The translations under genes were made by a program, and so were the position numbers. Positions 15,608 to 23,391 of a DNA stretch of 64,000 bases are shown here, piece by piece (position 1 is the stretch's first letter; each line of letters begins with the position of its first letter). The stretch comes from an uncultured Roseicyclus sp. (GTDB lineage Bacteria; Pseudomonadota; Alphaproteobacteria; Rhodobacterales; Rhodobacteraceae), in the NCBI GenBank assembly GCA_937139335.1, contig CAKZPN010000027.1:186001-250000 (forward strand). The letters run 5' to 3'. Below the pieces are notes generated by a model. That model did no database searches and had not been told where the DNA came from. It saw only the letters and a list, made by a program, of their open reading frames with translations.

Positions 15608-17632
15608 ATGAGCGACACCCGCGTCCAGGTCCGCTTCTCGTCGCAGGGCGGGCAACAAGTCATCCAGGAGATGCAGGGCATCGGCGCCGCAGGGTCGACG
15701 TCGATGCGGGGAATCGACCAATCCGCGGCCAACATGAACACCCGCCTGGCCGCTGTGGACCGGAGCGTCACGCGATCTCGTGGCAACTTCCGGCAACTCG
15801 GTCTGCAGCTGAACCAGGTCGGGCAGCAGGGCGCAGTGACGGGCAACTATCTGCAGGCGCTTGCCATCCAGTTGCCCGACATCGGACTCATGTTCGGCGG
15901 CGTGGGTGTGGCGATCGGCACGGTGGTGGGCTTCCTGACGCCGATGGCGCTCGGGTTTCTCGAGGGGCGCGATACCGGAAATCAGCTCGAAGAGCAGATG
16001 GATAGCCTCGGCGCCACCTTCGACCGGCTAACTGAGGCGCAGGAACGGCTCGGCCAGACGCCGACTGAGCTCGGCGCAGATTTCGGCCAGAACGCCTCCG
16101 CCATGCGCGAGCTCTTCGAGATCGAGCGGCGGATCTCCGAAATGCGCGCGGCCCGGGCGCTGACCGACGTGTCCCGTTCCGTGACCGAGGGGTTCGGGTT
16201 CGACCTGTCGTCACTCGGCGACCTCGACGAGGTGCGGCAGCTGAATATGAGCTTCGACGAAACCGAAGACCGGATCGCGGCGATCCAGATGCAGATCACG
16301 CGCGCGACGGATGCGACTGAGCGCATGGCCCTGCAGGCCGAGCTCGTGGACTTCCTGACGATGCGGACGTCGCTCACCGAAGCGCTTGAGAGCGTAGACC
16401 GCTTCGCCGAGGCGCTGGACGTGCCGGCAGATGTTGCGCGGCAGCTCGCGACCTTGTTTGCCGATCTCGGCAACGCGACCGGGCCGCAGCAGCAATTCGA
16501 GACCATCCAGCAGCTCCTGCTCGCTGTCGCGACCGCCACGAACAACCTCGACGATGCCGACGAGGCAGCCCTATCGCTATACGACTCACTCTTCGCGGCC
16601 GGCGAGCGTGCAGCCGAGCTGGCGGGGGTCGATATCGCGGGCCGGATTCGGGCAGGCGCCGATGCGGCCGGCGATCTCTACGCCAACCTCGCCGCCGCGC
16701 TGGACCTGACCGACGAGTTCGGGGCCCGGAACGTCCGAGCGGGCATCGCGCGGGGCGAGATCCCGCCCTGGGCCGAGAACGACCTGCCGCCGACCACCGG
16801 CGAAGAGGTCTGGCAGCAGACTCTCGAGGATCGCAGGACGGCCTACCGGCGCGCGCTCGAGGCCGCAGATCGGGAAAGCAGTCGCAGCGGCGGCGGTGCG
16901 GCGCGCGAATCCGAGGAGGTCACCGAGGCGATGCGGCGCGCCGACCAGGTGCTGCGACAGGTCGAGGTCTCGGCCGTGTCCTACGATGACGTGCTGGCCG
17001 CGCTGCAACAGCGTCTGACCGCCGGCGAGATCAGCCAGACTGCCTTCAATGCGGCTGTGGCGGCCCTCGGGGACGAGTTCGCGGCCCTCGACAATGAACA
17101 TGCCCAGAGGGCCATCGACGGCATCGCAGACTCGCTCGCGCGGACCGCGGTCTACGGCGAGGATCTGCGTGCGGGTCTCGCGCAGGTGTTCCAGGGCATC
17201 GCCCACGATATCCTGAATGCCGGGATCCGGCAGGCGCTCATGTCAGTCTTCTCGACGGCAGGCGGCGGCGGGGGCGGCGGCTTTCTCGGGAACATCCTCG
17301 GCTCCGTCTTCGGCGGCGGCTTCGGTGGCGGCGCCGCCAAACCGCTATCCCTCGAAGGCGGCGGCTACACCGGCTCGGGTCCCCGATCGGGCGGCCTCGA
17401 CGGTCGCGGCGGTTTCATGGCCATGCTGCACCCCGACGAGACAGTCGTCGACCACACGCGCGGCCAGGGCAATGCGGGTCAGGCGTCGCCAATCTTCCAC
17501 ATCGATGCCCGCGGCGCGCAGATCGGGGTCGCCGACCAGATCGTGGGCGCTCTCCGCGCGGCGATGCCCGAGATCGAAAGGCGGGCGGTCAACGCCGTCA
17601 CAAACGCACGAAAAAGGGGGCAACCGGTTTGA
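15608..17632 (+). CDS. Phage tail tape-measure-like protein
   Basis: 674 residues, largely alpha-helical with alanine- and glutamine-rich heptads, typical of lambda-type tape-measure proteins that set tail length and deliver DNA. A hydrophobic segment lies near residues 90-120 (IGLMFGGVGVAIGTVVGFLTP). The C-terminus has the family hallmark: a glycine-rich stretch, then GGYTGSGPRSGGLDG and FMAMLHPDETVVDH. The ATG follows GAGGAGCC at about 10 bp. It is the only clear tail gene in the element, with no tail tube, sheath, chaperone or baseplate gene beside it. It is short compared with tape measures of most long-tailed phages. Confidence 0.88.
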   Translation: MSDTRVQVRFSSQGGQQVIQEMQGIGAAGSTSMRGIDQSAANMNTRLAAVDRSVTRSRGNFRQLGLQLNQVGQQGAVTGNYLQALAIQLPDIGLMFGGVGVAIGTVVGFLTPMALGFLEGRDTGNQLEEQMDSLGATFDRLTEAQERLGQTPTELGADFGQNASAMRELFEIERRISEMRAARALTDVSRSVTEGFGFDLSSLGDLDEVRQLNMSFDETEDRIAAIQMQITRATDATERMALQAELVDFLTMRTSLTEALESVDRFAEALDVPADVARQLATLFADLGNATGPQQQFETIQQLLLAVATATNNLDDADEAALSLYDSLFAAGERAAELAGVDIAGRIRAGADAAGDLYANLAAALDLTDEFGARNVRAGIARGEIPPWAENDLPPTTGEEVWQQTLEDRRTAYRRALEAADRESSRSGGGAARESEEVTEAMRRADQVLRQVEVSAVSYDDVLAALQQRLTAGEISQTAFNAAVAALGDEFAALDNEHAQRAIDGIADSLARTAVYGEDLRAGLAQVFQGIAHDILNAGIRQALMSVFSTAGGGGGGGFLGNILGSVFGGGFGGGAAKPLSLEGGGYTGSGPRSGGLDGRGGFMAMLHPDETVVDHTRGQGNAGQASPIFHIDARGAQIGVADQIVGALRAAMPEIERRAVNAVTNARKRGQPV

Positions 17633-18075
17633 CGATCGTCACACTCGGCCGCGCCGATATCCAGGAGGCGGCGCCGCGCGACTTGGGAGCCGGCTGTGGC
17701 GAGCGCTCGGAAAGCGGTCTGTTCTTCCAGTGGGAGCATCGGCGCTGGCTCAACTCCGACATGCGGCTCCGCGGCACGCCCGAGTGTCGGGCTCTCTACT
17801 TCGACCTGATCTGCATTTCCTTCGACCATTCGCCGATCGGCACGTTGCCCGATGACATCGACGAGCTGGCCAGGCTCCTGATGGTCGATGCGGAGCATTT
17901 CAAGATGCTTTGCCGGATGGAGTTCGGCCCGCTGCACAAGTGGCGCACCTTCGACTGCGACGGCGAGGTCCGGCTTTGCCATGACGTCGTCACCGCGACG
18001 ATTCAGGAGGCCGTGGGCCGCAAGGAAGACAGCCGCGCCCGCAGCTGCGCGCCCTACTCTCAAGGCGGGGTGTGA
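17629..18075 (+). CDS. DUF1376-like phage protein
   Basis: 148 residues starting at a TTG that overlaps the tape-measure stop, preceded by AGGGGG. The core resembles DUF1376 (YdaU-type) phage proteins: FFQWEHRRWLNSD, then an alanine/tyrosine helix (CRALYFDLICIS), then GTLPDDIDELARLLMVD and a short F-x-x-x-DGEVR strand. Such proteins are usually linked to phage replication or regulation and look like winged-helix domains. The match is by eye and moderate. It overlaps the next gene's earliest possible start, so these genes form one unit. Confidence 0.55.
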   Translation: MTIVTLGRADIQEAAPRDLGAGCGERSESGLFFQWEHRRWLNSDMRLRGTPECRALYFDLICISFDHSPIGTLPDDIDELARLLMVDAEHFKMLCRMEFGPLHKWRTFDCDGEVRLCHDVVTATIQEAVGRKEDSRARSCAPYSQGGV

Positions 18076-18107
18076 TCGACATGGCGTCATCCGAGGGGGC
18101 AAATTCC

Positions 18108-18704
18108 ATGTTCCGTGTCACCAGGTCAGAGGCAGCGCGCAGGCTCGGACTGCACAAATCGACCATGTCGAGATTGTGCCGGGACAATCCGCAGCTTCTC
18201 GACGCCAATGGCCTGGTCGACGTCAACGACGTGCTTACCTATCGACAGGCTACCCTCAACCCGAAACTGCAAACGCGAGGGCCTGACGCCGGGGGCGGGT
18301 CAGGTCGGCGTACTGACCCGCCACTTCACTTGCGATCCGTGGACGATCTCAACGCATCTCGCGCCCGCGCTGAGCATGCGCGCGCTTCCGAGGCGGAACT
18401 GAAGCTTGCGGAGCGGCTTGGCCAGACGCTGAAGCGGTCGGAGGTCGAAGCCGCGGTTCTGGAAGTGGGATCCTTGATGTGGCAGCGGAGCGCGCAAGTT
18501 GCAAAAGATCAAGCCGAGCGGCTCGCCGGGATCGTCGAGGCCCGCGCGATGGAAATGGCCGTGCTGAGTGTGTTTAACGAACTGATGGGCACAATTGCGC
18601 GGGATCTCCAGGCATCTCTCAGCGCCGACGCCCAGCAGGGAGTTGCCACCTCAGCCCCGTTCGAGGCGGCTCACCCTGATCCAGGGGCGGCCGCGACATC
18701 CTGA
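18108..18704 (+). CDS. Terminase small-subunit-like DNA-binding protein (Nu1/DUF1441 type)
   Basis: 198 residues. An N-terminal winged-helix DNA-binding segment (VTRSEAARRLGLHKSTMSRLC, residues 4-24) is followed by LLDANGLVDVNDVLTYR. A long central helix (SRARAEHARASEAELKLAERLG) and a KRSEVEAAVLEVGSLMWQR block are typical of Nu1/DUF1441 packaging proteins. I chose ATG 18108 because GAGGGGG sits at 18093-18099; GTG 18072, overlapping the previous stop, is the alternative. No large terminase is present. In many satellites a lone small terminase redirects helper packaging to satellite DNA, and that is my inference here. Confidence 0.65.
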   Translation: MFRVTRSEAARRLGLHKSTMSRLCRDNPQLLDANGLVDVNDVLTYRQATLNPKLQTRGPDAGGGSGRRTDPPLHLRSVDDLNASRARAEHARASEAELKLAERLGQTLKRSEVEAAVLEVGSLMWQRSAQVAKDQAERLAGIVEARAMEMAVLSVFNELMGTIARDLQASLSADAQQGVATSAPFEAAHPDPGAAATS

Positions 18705-18811
18705 GTTTCGGTCGCCTTGATGCCTTTCGCAGCTGCACGCATAGGGCGACGCGACCGCTTGTGGCAGATCGATCTTCTGTCGCCGCAGTTTCGCACAGCA
18801 CCCCGGGCCCG

Positions 18812-19066
18812 CTATTTTGCGCTCGTGTCGTCGTCTCGCGGGAGGCCGAGTTCCTTGCGAAGCTCAGCGACCAGGTCTTTTGCGATCGTCGCGACCACGT
18901 GTCGATCCACAGAGAAGGTGTCGAAGCTCTTCTGTAGTCGCGCGACGACTTCGGCATTCATGCTGCGGTTGTTCTCCTCCGCTGCAGCCCGAATGCGATC
19001 GCGCATGCCCTCAGGCATCCTGAGCGGAAACTGGTCCGAGGCGCGGCCGGTGCGGCGATCGATCAT
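18812..19066 (-). CDS. Arc-type ribbon-helix-helix DNA-binding protein
   Basis: 84 residues with an Arc/MetJ fold signature: strand DQFPLRMP (residues 11-18), helix GMRDRIRAAAEENN, then RSMNAEVVARLQKSF. The C-terminal half is an additional charged helix ending KELGLPRDDD, probably for oligomerisation. Transcribed leftward, divergently from a second RHH gene at 19162; the shared 95-bp region contains overlapping promoters and palindromic operators. It is a good candidate for the repressor that keeps the element quiet. Confidence 0.85.
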   Translation of the reverse strand: MIDRRTGRASDQFPLRMPEGMRDRIRAAAEENNRSMNAEVVARLQKSFDTFSVDRHVVATIAKDLVAELRKELGLPRDDDTSAK

Positions 19067-19104
19067 CGAGGAACCTCTTTTTCATATCAATCTGATTTCA
19101 TGTA

Positions 19105-19146
19105 TTGACAGTCAATAATATCACCGTGATATGATATCACCGTGAT
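19105..19146. promoter_or_regulatory. Divergent promoter with tandem palindromic operators
   Basis: TTGACAGTCAA at 19105-19115 is palindromic and supplies a -35 box on both strands. Rightward, a TATGAT -10 lies at 19130-19135. Two copies of the palindrome ATCACCGTGAT, at 19120-19130 and 19136-19146, flank that -10 with centres 16 bp apart. This layout suits cooperative binding by an RHH dimer pair and autoregulation. Confidence 0.7.
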
Positions 19147-19161
19147 GTATCGGAGATAGAG

Positions 19162-19323
19162 ATGCCGGAGACCGTTCAACTTCCCCTGCGGCTACCTTGC
19201 GACGTGAAGAAGTGGCTGGAGCTTCAGGCCAAGAGCAACGGAAGCTCGCAGAACAGCGAAGTGGTCCGCGCACTTCGTGAAAAAATGGAGCGCGCAGCTG
19301 CGGGCTCCAACATCAATAACTGA
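19162..19323 (+). CDS. Short Arc-family ribbon-helix-helix protein
   Basis: 53 residues, nearly the size of P22 Arc. It has strand TVQLPLRLP (4-12), helix CDVKKWLELQAKSNG, and SSQNSEVVRALREKM (28-42). The ATG follows GGAG at 19152-19155. It is transcribed rightward from the shared operator region, opposite the longer RHH gene. The pair probably cross- or autoregulates. It is easily missed because of its size, but the domain is complete. Confidence 0.8.
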   Translation: MPETVQLPLRLPCDVKKWLELQAKSNGSSQNSEVVRALREKMERAAAGSNINN

Positions 19324-19393
19324 AGCAGGGCGAACCGTTTAGCTGAGACCGCTGATCGGACTGCCCGAAATTGATCTGAAAGGAGATCGCAAA

Positions 19394-19849
19394 ATGGCCA
19401 TGGCCAAACCCATCCCTGCATCCAACGGACAGGGCAACATGATCCATCTCAAACGCCTTAAGGATGTGCTGGTTTCTGTCGCGGCAATGGATCCTTCGTT
19501 TGAGGGTGAAGAGGAGTCCGTGGGCTCGCTTCTCAGTCTGCCCTTCGTGCGAAATGCGTCCCCGGCCGAACAGCTGGCGGATCCGTGCCGGCCGCGCATC
19601 TTCTGGTGCGTCCATCCGAGTGGCAACTATTCCGAGGATTGCGAAACGGGCGAGCGCTACGCCCTCCTCGCCTTGGACCACATGACCCGTCATAACTTTC
19701 CCGCACTCCTGCCCTGGGCCGTCTTCGACATGATGCGGGCTGGACCAAAGCGCTCGGGCATCGAGACCGGGTTCCTGGACACCTTCGCCCGCCATGCAAG
19801 CGCAGCGCACCGCCTATTGGATCTTGCGAGAAAAGGAGAGTTGGTATGA
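19394..19849 (+). CDS. Hypothetical protein
   Basis: 151 residues, no family recognised. Start ATG 19394 has AGGAG at 19381-19385. The sequence has a mid-region RPRIFWCVHPSGNYSEDCETGERYA with two cysteines, then a helical LALDHMTRH and PWAVFDMMRAG. It is likely cytoplasmic and forms a coupled pair with the next gene through an ATGA overlap. Its place just after the regulator pair suggests an early gene. Confidence 0.6.
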   Translation: MAMAKPIPASNGQGNMIHLKRLKDVLVSVAAMDPSFEGEEESVGSLLSLPFVRNASPAEQLADPCRPRIFWCVHPSGNYSEDCETGERYALLALDHMTRHNFPALLPWAVFDMMRAGPKRSGIETGFLDTFARHASAAHRLLDLARKGELV

Positions 19850-20058
19850 GCGCCAACGATCTCGAGGAGCGGCTGAAGCGGCTCCAGAACCTCATCGCTG
19901 CCCAGCAAATGGTCATCGGGGAGATAGCCGGCAAGGGATACGGTGAGCCGCTCGGGCGGCAGACGATGCAGGCTTTGGTCGGCCTCGGCGATGCTGTCGA
20001 AGCGGCGGCTGAACAGGTTTTCCTGTCTTTCCAACAAGGCGCTCCGCGCGCCGCCTGA
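19846..20058 (+). CDS. Small coiled-coil hypothetical protein
   Basis: 70 residues starting at an ATG that overlaps the previous stop (ATGA). LEERLKRLQNLIAAQQMVIGEI is a heptad-like amphipathic helix, followed by a second helix (TMQALVGLGDAVEAAAEQVF). No known domain was recognised. It probably acts with its upstream neighbour. Confidence 0.55.
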   Translation: MSANDLEERLKRLQNLIAAQQMVIGEIAGKGYGEPLGRQTMQALVGLGDAVEAAAEQVFLSFQQGAPRAA

Positions 20059-20091
20059 CGCGCCTGCAAGTTCATAAATGTTCGAGGCTGT

Positions 20092-20119
20092 GGTGCGGGC
20101 CAATGATCTGGCCCGCACC
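20092..20119. terminator. Perfect hairpin after the small-gene pair
   Basis: An 11-bp perfect stem (20092-20102 with 20109-20119, GGTGCGGGCCA) around a 6-nt loop, 34 bp after the preceding stop. There is no T-tract, so termination would be weak or factor-dependent; it may instead separate two transcription units. Confidence 0.4.
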
Positions 20120-20312
20120 CATTCGCGAGGCATAGCCGACATTTGCGACGGGAAAAGCGTGACCGATGGGTGCGATCACAGACCCGCCGTCAGCGCCTGA
20201 TACCTCCAGCGCCATGCGCCGAAGAGTTGCGGAACAGTTGCACCGAAATAGCGTAGCGGATTCCACCCGGCCGTCCGTGGCAATCTCTGCCTCAGTTGAG
20301 CAGGAGCACATC

Positions 20313-20549
20313 ATGGCCAATTCGGATACCCTTCCCCAAGAACGCCTGTTGAGCCGCCGTGAGGTGGCGGAGCACTTCAATATCAGCCGGCGCTGGCTCG
20401 AGATCGCTGCAGTCAGGGGCGGCGGCCCCCCGATGATCAAGATCGGCCGGCTTGTCCGGTATAGTGTGGCCGATTTGCGGAGCTGGATCGACGCGCAGCG
20501 GGTGCAGAGCACCTCCGATGAAGCCAGCGCGCGGGTGTCTCGTGGCTGA
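20313..20549 (+). CDS. AlpA/excisionase-like helix-turn-helix protein
   Basis: 78 residues with a MerR-like winged HTH: LLSRREVAEHFNISRRWLEI (10-29), then GGGPPMIKIGRLVRYSVADLRSWID, the wing and final helix typical of AlpA and excisionase-type proteins. ATG 20313 has AGGAG at 20302-20306; the frame is open further upstream, but that extension is unlike the family. It may act as excisionase or activator of the replication genes that follow, the first of which overlaps it by 8 bp. Confidence 0.8.
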   Translation: MANSDTLPQERLLSRREVAEHFNISRRWLEIAAVRGGGPPMIKIGRLVRYSVADLRSWIDAQRVQSTSDEASARVSRG

Positions 20550-20991
20550 CGATTTCCTCCTGACGCGTGCCGCCAGAAAGAAGCTGCGCAGAAAGGCGGC
20601 GGCCCTGTCGCTGGCGTACGTCGAAAGCATGGTCGTGGGTGGTCTCGACGGGGGTTTCGCGAGGATCGAACACCCGGTCGCCAGGCGGATCGTACGTTCC
20701 GAGATCTACCGAATGCTTCGGGAAGACTGTCGACCGCGCACGCGCCGTCTCTCCCCGCAGGAGGCAATTCGCTTCCCGTTCATGTCGAAGCCCGTCAAGG
20801 GTTCGGATGCATGGCTTGCCGTCGGTCTCGACTTTGAGGGGCGGGCGACGATCAGCCTTCGCTGGCTGCCCGAGGTGGCCAGGGGTGACAGCGAGCTGGC
20901 CCATTGCTTCAAGCTCTGGCTCTTGTCCCAGCTTTCAGCCGAACGGAGGCGGTCCGGCATCGCGATGGACTCGGTCTCTGGGTCGGCGTGA
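20542..20991 (+). CDS. Hypothetical protein
   Basis: 149 residues from a GTG that overlaps the HTH gene by 8 bp. The N-terminal part is very basic (TRAARKKLRRKAAALS), suggesting nucleic-acid contact. A beta-rich C-terminal part has DAWLAVGLDFEGRATISLRWL. No family recognised. It is part of the rightward unit leading into primase and helicase. Confidence 0.55.
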   Translation: MADDFLLTRAARKKLRRKAAALSLAYVESMVVGGLDGGFARIEHPVARRIVRSEIYRMLREDCRPRTRRLSPQEAIRFPFMSKPVKGSDAWLAVGLDFEGRATISLRWLPEVARGDSELAHCFKLWLLSQLSAERRRSGIAMDSVSGSA

Positions 20992-21004
20992 TCGGGATTT
21001 GCCG

Positions 21005-21736
21005 ATGATCAGTCCCATGTCCGGAAAACCGAAGCGCCGCACGTCAAAAGCGCTCGGCCCCATTGAAGAAAGGATCGCCGAGACGCTGCGAAACCCATCT
21101 TTGGTCAGCTCGGACGATCTGGCCTCTCTGATGGAGGCAATCTCGGACGAACTCGGACCCTTGATGGCGGCCGCTTCGAAAGCAGAACATGCGGCCTTGG
21201 ACCCGTCCTTGCTCACTTGCGATGCCGAAAGCGAGAGAAGGCGCAAGATCGCCGCGCAGTCGGCGTTCCGAGTGGTGCGCCTGCGAGCCCTGCACGTGGA
21301 GTTGTCCACCTGGTTCAAGCGGCGCTGTGCTGTCGAAACCGAAGAGCGGCGACGTGAGACCTACGATAGGGCTGTTGACCTTGTCGCCCGATCCGCAGCG
21401 GACATCCGATCGCGGTGGCCTCAGGTGCAGGCGGAGGTTCTCTCACTGCTTCGCGGTATCGCAGAAGCGACGGAGGCCGCTTCACGTGCAAACAGGTATT
21501 TGCCGCAAGGAGCTGAGCCCATCGCCATGCCCGAGGCCGTGGCATTCCGGCACTCGGCGGCGGCTACGGATCCAGCCGCGCGGCCGCCACTGATCGCCGA
21601 GATGGTCCTTCCGGATATCAACAACAGATCAAGGCCAGCCTGGCCCCCGGACTGGGTGCCGGCGCGCAGTTACTGGCGGCCGCTCGACGATGAGATCGAG
21701 CGCCGCCTGGAGACGCTTTTGCCGCCTACGATCTGA
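21005..21736 (+). CDS. Hypothetical helical protein, paralogue 1
   Basis: 243 residues, mostly helical and charged, no family recognised. It shares its layout with the next gene: a start block (SLVSSDDLASLMEAI), a long central coiled-coil, SLLRGIAEATEAASRANRYLPQGAEPIAMPEAVAF, then LIAEMVLPDIN and SRPAWPPDW near the C-terminus. The matching blocks are in the same order with similar spacing, so the pair arose by tandem duplication. The frame is open upstream; ATG 21005 or 21017 fits the paralogue's N-terminus. Confidence 0.6.
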   Translation: MISPMSGKPKRRTSKALGPIEERIAETLRNPSLVSSDDLASLMEAISDELGPLMAAASKAEHAALDPSLLTCDAESERRRKIAAQSAFRVVRLRALHVELSTWFKRRCAVETEERRRETYDRAVDLVARSAADIRSRWPQVQAEVLSLLRGIAEATEAASRANRYLPQGAEPIAMPEAVAFRHSAAATDPAARPPLIAEMVLPDINNRSRPAWPPDWVPARSYWRPLDDEIERRLETLLPPTI

Positions 21737-21775
21737 CCTTTCCCCCCTGACCACCAACCATCGATGGAGACGAAA

Positions 21776-22486
21776 ATGTTGAAAAAGCAAACCGATCTAC
21801 ACCCGAGACTGGCCAAGGCTTTGCAGGAGCCTTCCTCCGTCAGCTCCGCTGAGGTCGCCGAACTGCTCGAAGCCGCGAAGGCCGAGATCGCGACTGCGGA
21901 GGAAGCCGTGAAAAACGCACGCGTGGCGGCGCTCGACGTGTCGCTCACCCAGGCACAGGTGGAGGCGCAGCACGACGCGGTAAGCAAGGCGCGGTTCAAC
22001 CTCGAGCGCTGGACTCACTGGAGCGGAGAGCTCGCGAAGCTTTTCGATATCCGAGCCGCGGAAGAAGCTGTCGAGGCAAAGCGGAAGGTGCTCAGCGCGT
22101 CAGAGGCTGTGCGCGACGCTTGCGCAGAAAGGATCAGGAAAGAGTATCCTGCCATCCAGGCGGCGCTCCTCTCTCTCATCGGCGACATTGCCCAGGCGCG
22201 GGCTGCGGTGCTCGCGGCCAACGCGGATCTTCCCGACGGTGCGGAGCCGTTGCACATGCCCGAGGGCGTCGCGTTCGGATATCCGGACACCCCTAAAAAA
22301 AGGTTGGTGGGGGCGCGTCCTGCGCAGATCTCGGAGATGCTGGTTCCGAACTTCAAGGACTATGCGAAGCCGGCATGGCCGCCGAATTGGAGCGGCTTGG
22401 CCCGCGGTCGTTTGACGGAGTGGGAGATCGACTCGCTCCTATCTGCGGCGCTGGCCGACGGTCTCCTCAAGGTCACCCAAAAATGA
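21776..22486 (+). CDS. Hypothetical helical protein, paralogue 2
   Basis: 236 residues with GGAG at 21766-21769 before ATG 21776. Blocks shared with paralogue 1 are SVSSAEVAELLEAA, the coiled-coil, SLIGDIAQARAAVLAANADLPDGAEPLHMPEGVAF, ISEMLVPNFKDY and KPAWPPNW. It extends past the common end by about 20 residues. Its stop overlaps the primase ATG (ATGA), tying it to the replication genes. It could be a replication accessory factor; no catalytic motif is seen. Confidence 0.65.
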   Translation: MLKKQTDLHPRLAKALQEPSSVSSAEVAELLEAAKAEIATAEEAVKNARVAALDVSLTQAQVEAQHDAVSKARFNLERWTHWSGELAKLFDIRAAEEAVEAKRKVLSASEAVRDACAERIRKEYPAIQAALLSLIGDIAQARAAVLAANADLPDGAEPLHMPEGVAFGYPDTPKKRLVGARPAQISEMLVPNFKDYAKPAWPPNWSGLARGRLTEWEIDSLLSAALADGLLKVTQK

Positions 22487-23391
22487 ATGATGCCGAGCGC
22501 ATCACACGAGCGCTTGGAGGGGATTGGCGTGGCCATCAGGGCCTCGCGCCCTGCCCTCTGTGCCAGCCGGAGGGTCGCCCCGATCAGCGGGCGCTCTCCG
22601 TCTCGGAGCAAGGCGGGCGCCTGCTGTTCTACTGCCACAAGTCGGGATGTGACGTTTGGTCGGCGATGCGAGGGGAGGCGCCATCCTGGATGCGTGGCGT
22701 CGATCTCAAACTGGGGCTGTCGAGCGTCGACCGGGAAGAACGCGACCGGCGGCGGGCTGAAGAGCGAAAGGCCGAGGAACGGCGAACTGAGGCGGCCACG
22801 TCGATCTTCGAAGAGGCCGTCTGTGCTTCGGGAACGCTGGTTCAAACATACCTCGCGCATCGCGGCATCGGCCGGCTGCGGCTGGACCACATGACCAGAG
22901 CCTTGAGGTTTCACCCGGCCCTTCGCCACTTGCCATCGGGTGGGGTCTTTCCTGGAATGGTGGCGCGTATCCGCGAAGTCGGAGGATTTCCAACAGCGAT
23001 CCACCGCACCTATCTGCGTCCCGACGGGTTGGGCAAGGCGGACGTGTCGCCCGCAAAAATGATGTTGGGGCCGAGCGCCGGCGGCGCGGTCCGCTTCGGC
23101 CCCAACAGGCCCGTAATCGCCCTCGCGGAGGGCATCGAAACCGCGCTGAGCGTTAGCATGGCTTCCGGTCTCACCTGTTGGGCCACGCTCAGCTCCTCGG
23201 GCCTGAAGGGCGTGCTGTTGCCACCACGGCCAATCGCCGAGGTCGTCGTGATCTGCGCGGACAACGATTCTGCCGGCCTCTCTGCGGCCGGCGTCGCGGC
23301 CGAGCGGTTCGAACGGGAAGGACGGCGAGTGTCGATCGTCCATCCGGACCGGCCAGGCGCAGACTTCAACGACGAGCTGGTGGGGACGTGA
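22483..23391 (+). CDS. Primase-type zinc-finger and Toprim protein
   Basis: 302 residues. An N-terminal zinc-binding segment has C24-P-L-C27 and C51-H-K-S-G-C56, as in P4 alpha-type primases. A basic linker (about 84-105) leads to a Toprim domain with AEGIETALS (216-224) and the acidic ADNDSAG (260-266). It probably makes RNA primers at the element's origin. It starts in an ATGA overlap and ends sharing one base with the helicase start (TGATG), so primase and helicase are made together, here as two proteins rather than one fusion as in P4 alpha. Confidence 0.87.
   Translation: MNDAERITRALGGDWRGHQGLAPCPLCQPEGRPDQRALSVSEQGGRLLFYCHKSGCDVWSAMRGEAPSWMRGVDLKLGLSSVDREERDRRRAEERKAEERRTEAATSIFEEAVCASGTLVQTYLAHRGIGRLRLDHMTRALRFHPALRHLPSGGVFPGMVARIREVGGFPTAIHRTYLRPDGLGKADVSPAKMMLGPSAGGAVRFGPNRPVIALAEGIETALSVSMASGLTCWATLSSSGLKGVLLPPRPIAEVVVICADNDSAGLSAAGVAAERFEREGRRVSIVHPDRPGADFNDELVGT

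Noticed and set aside
15608..17632. Part of a gene transfer agent cluster
   Set aside because: Rhodobacteraceae GTA clusters run head to tail with many structural genes; here the tape measure has no such neighbours and lies within an att-bounded element.
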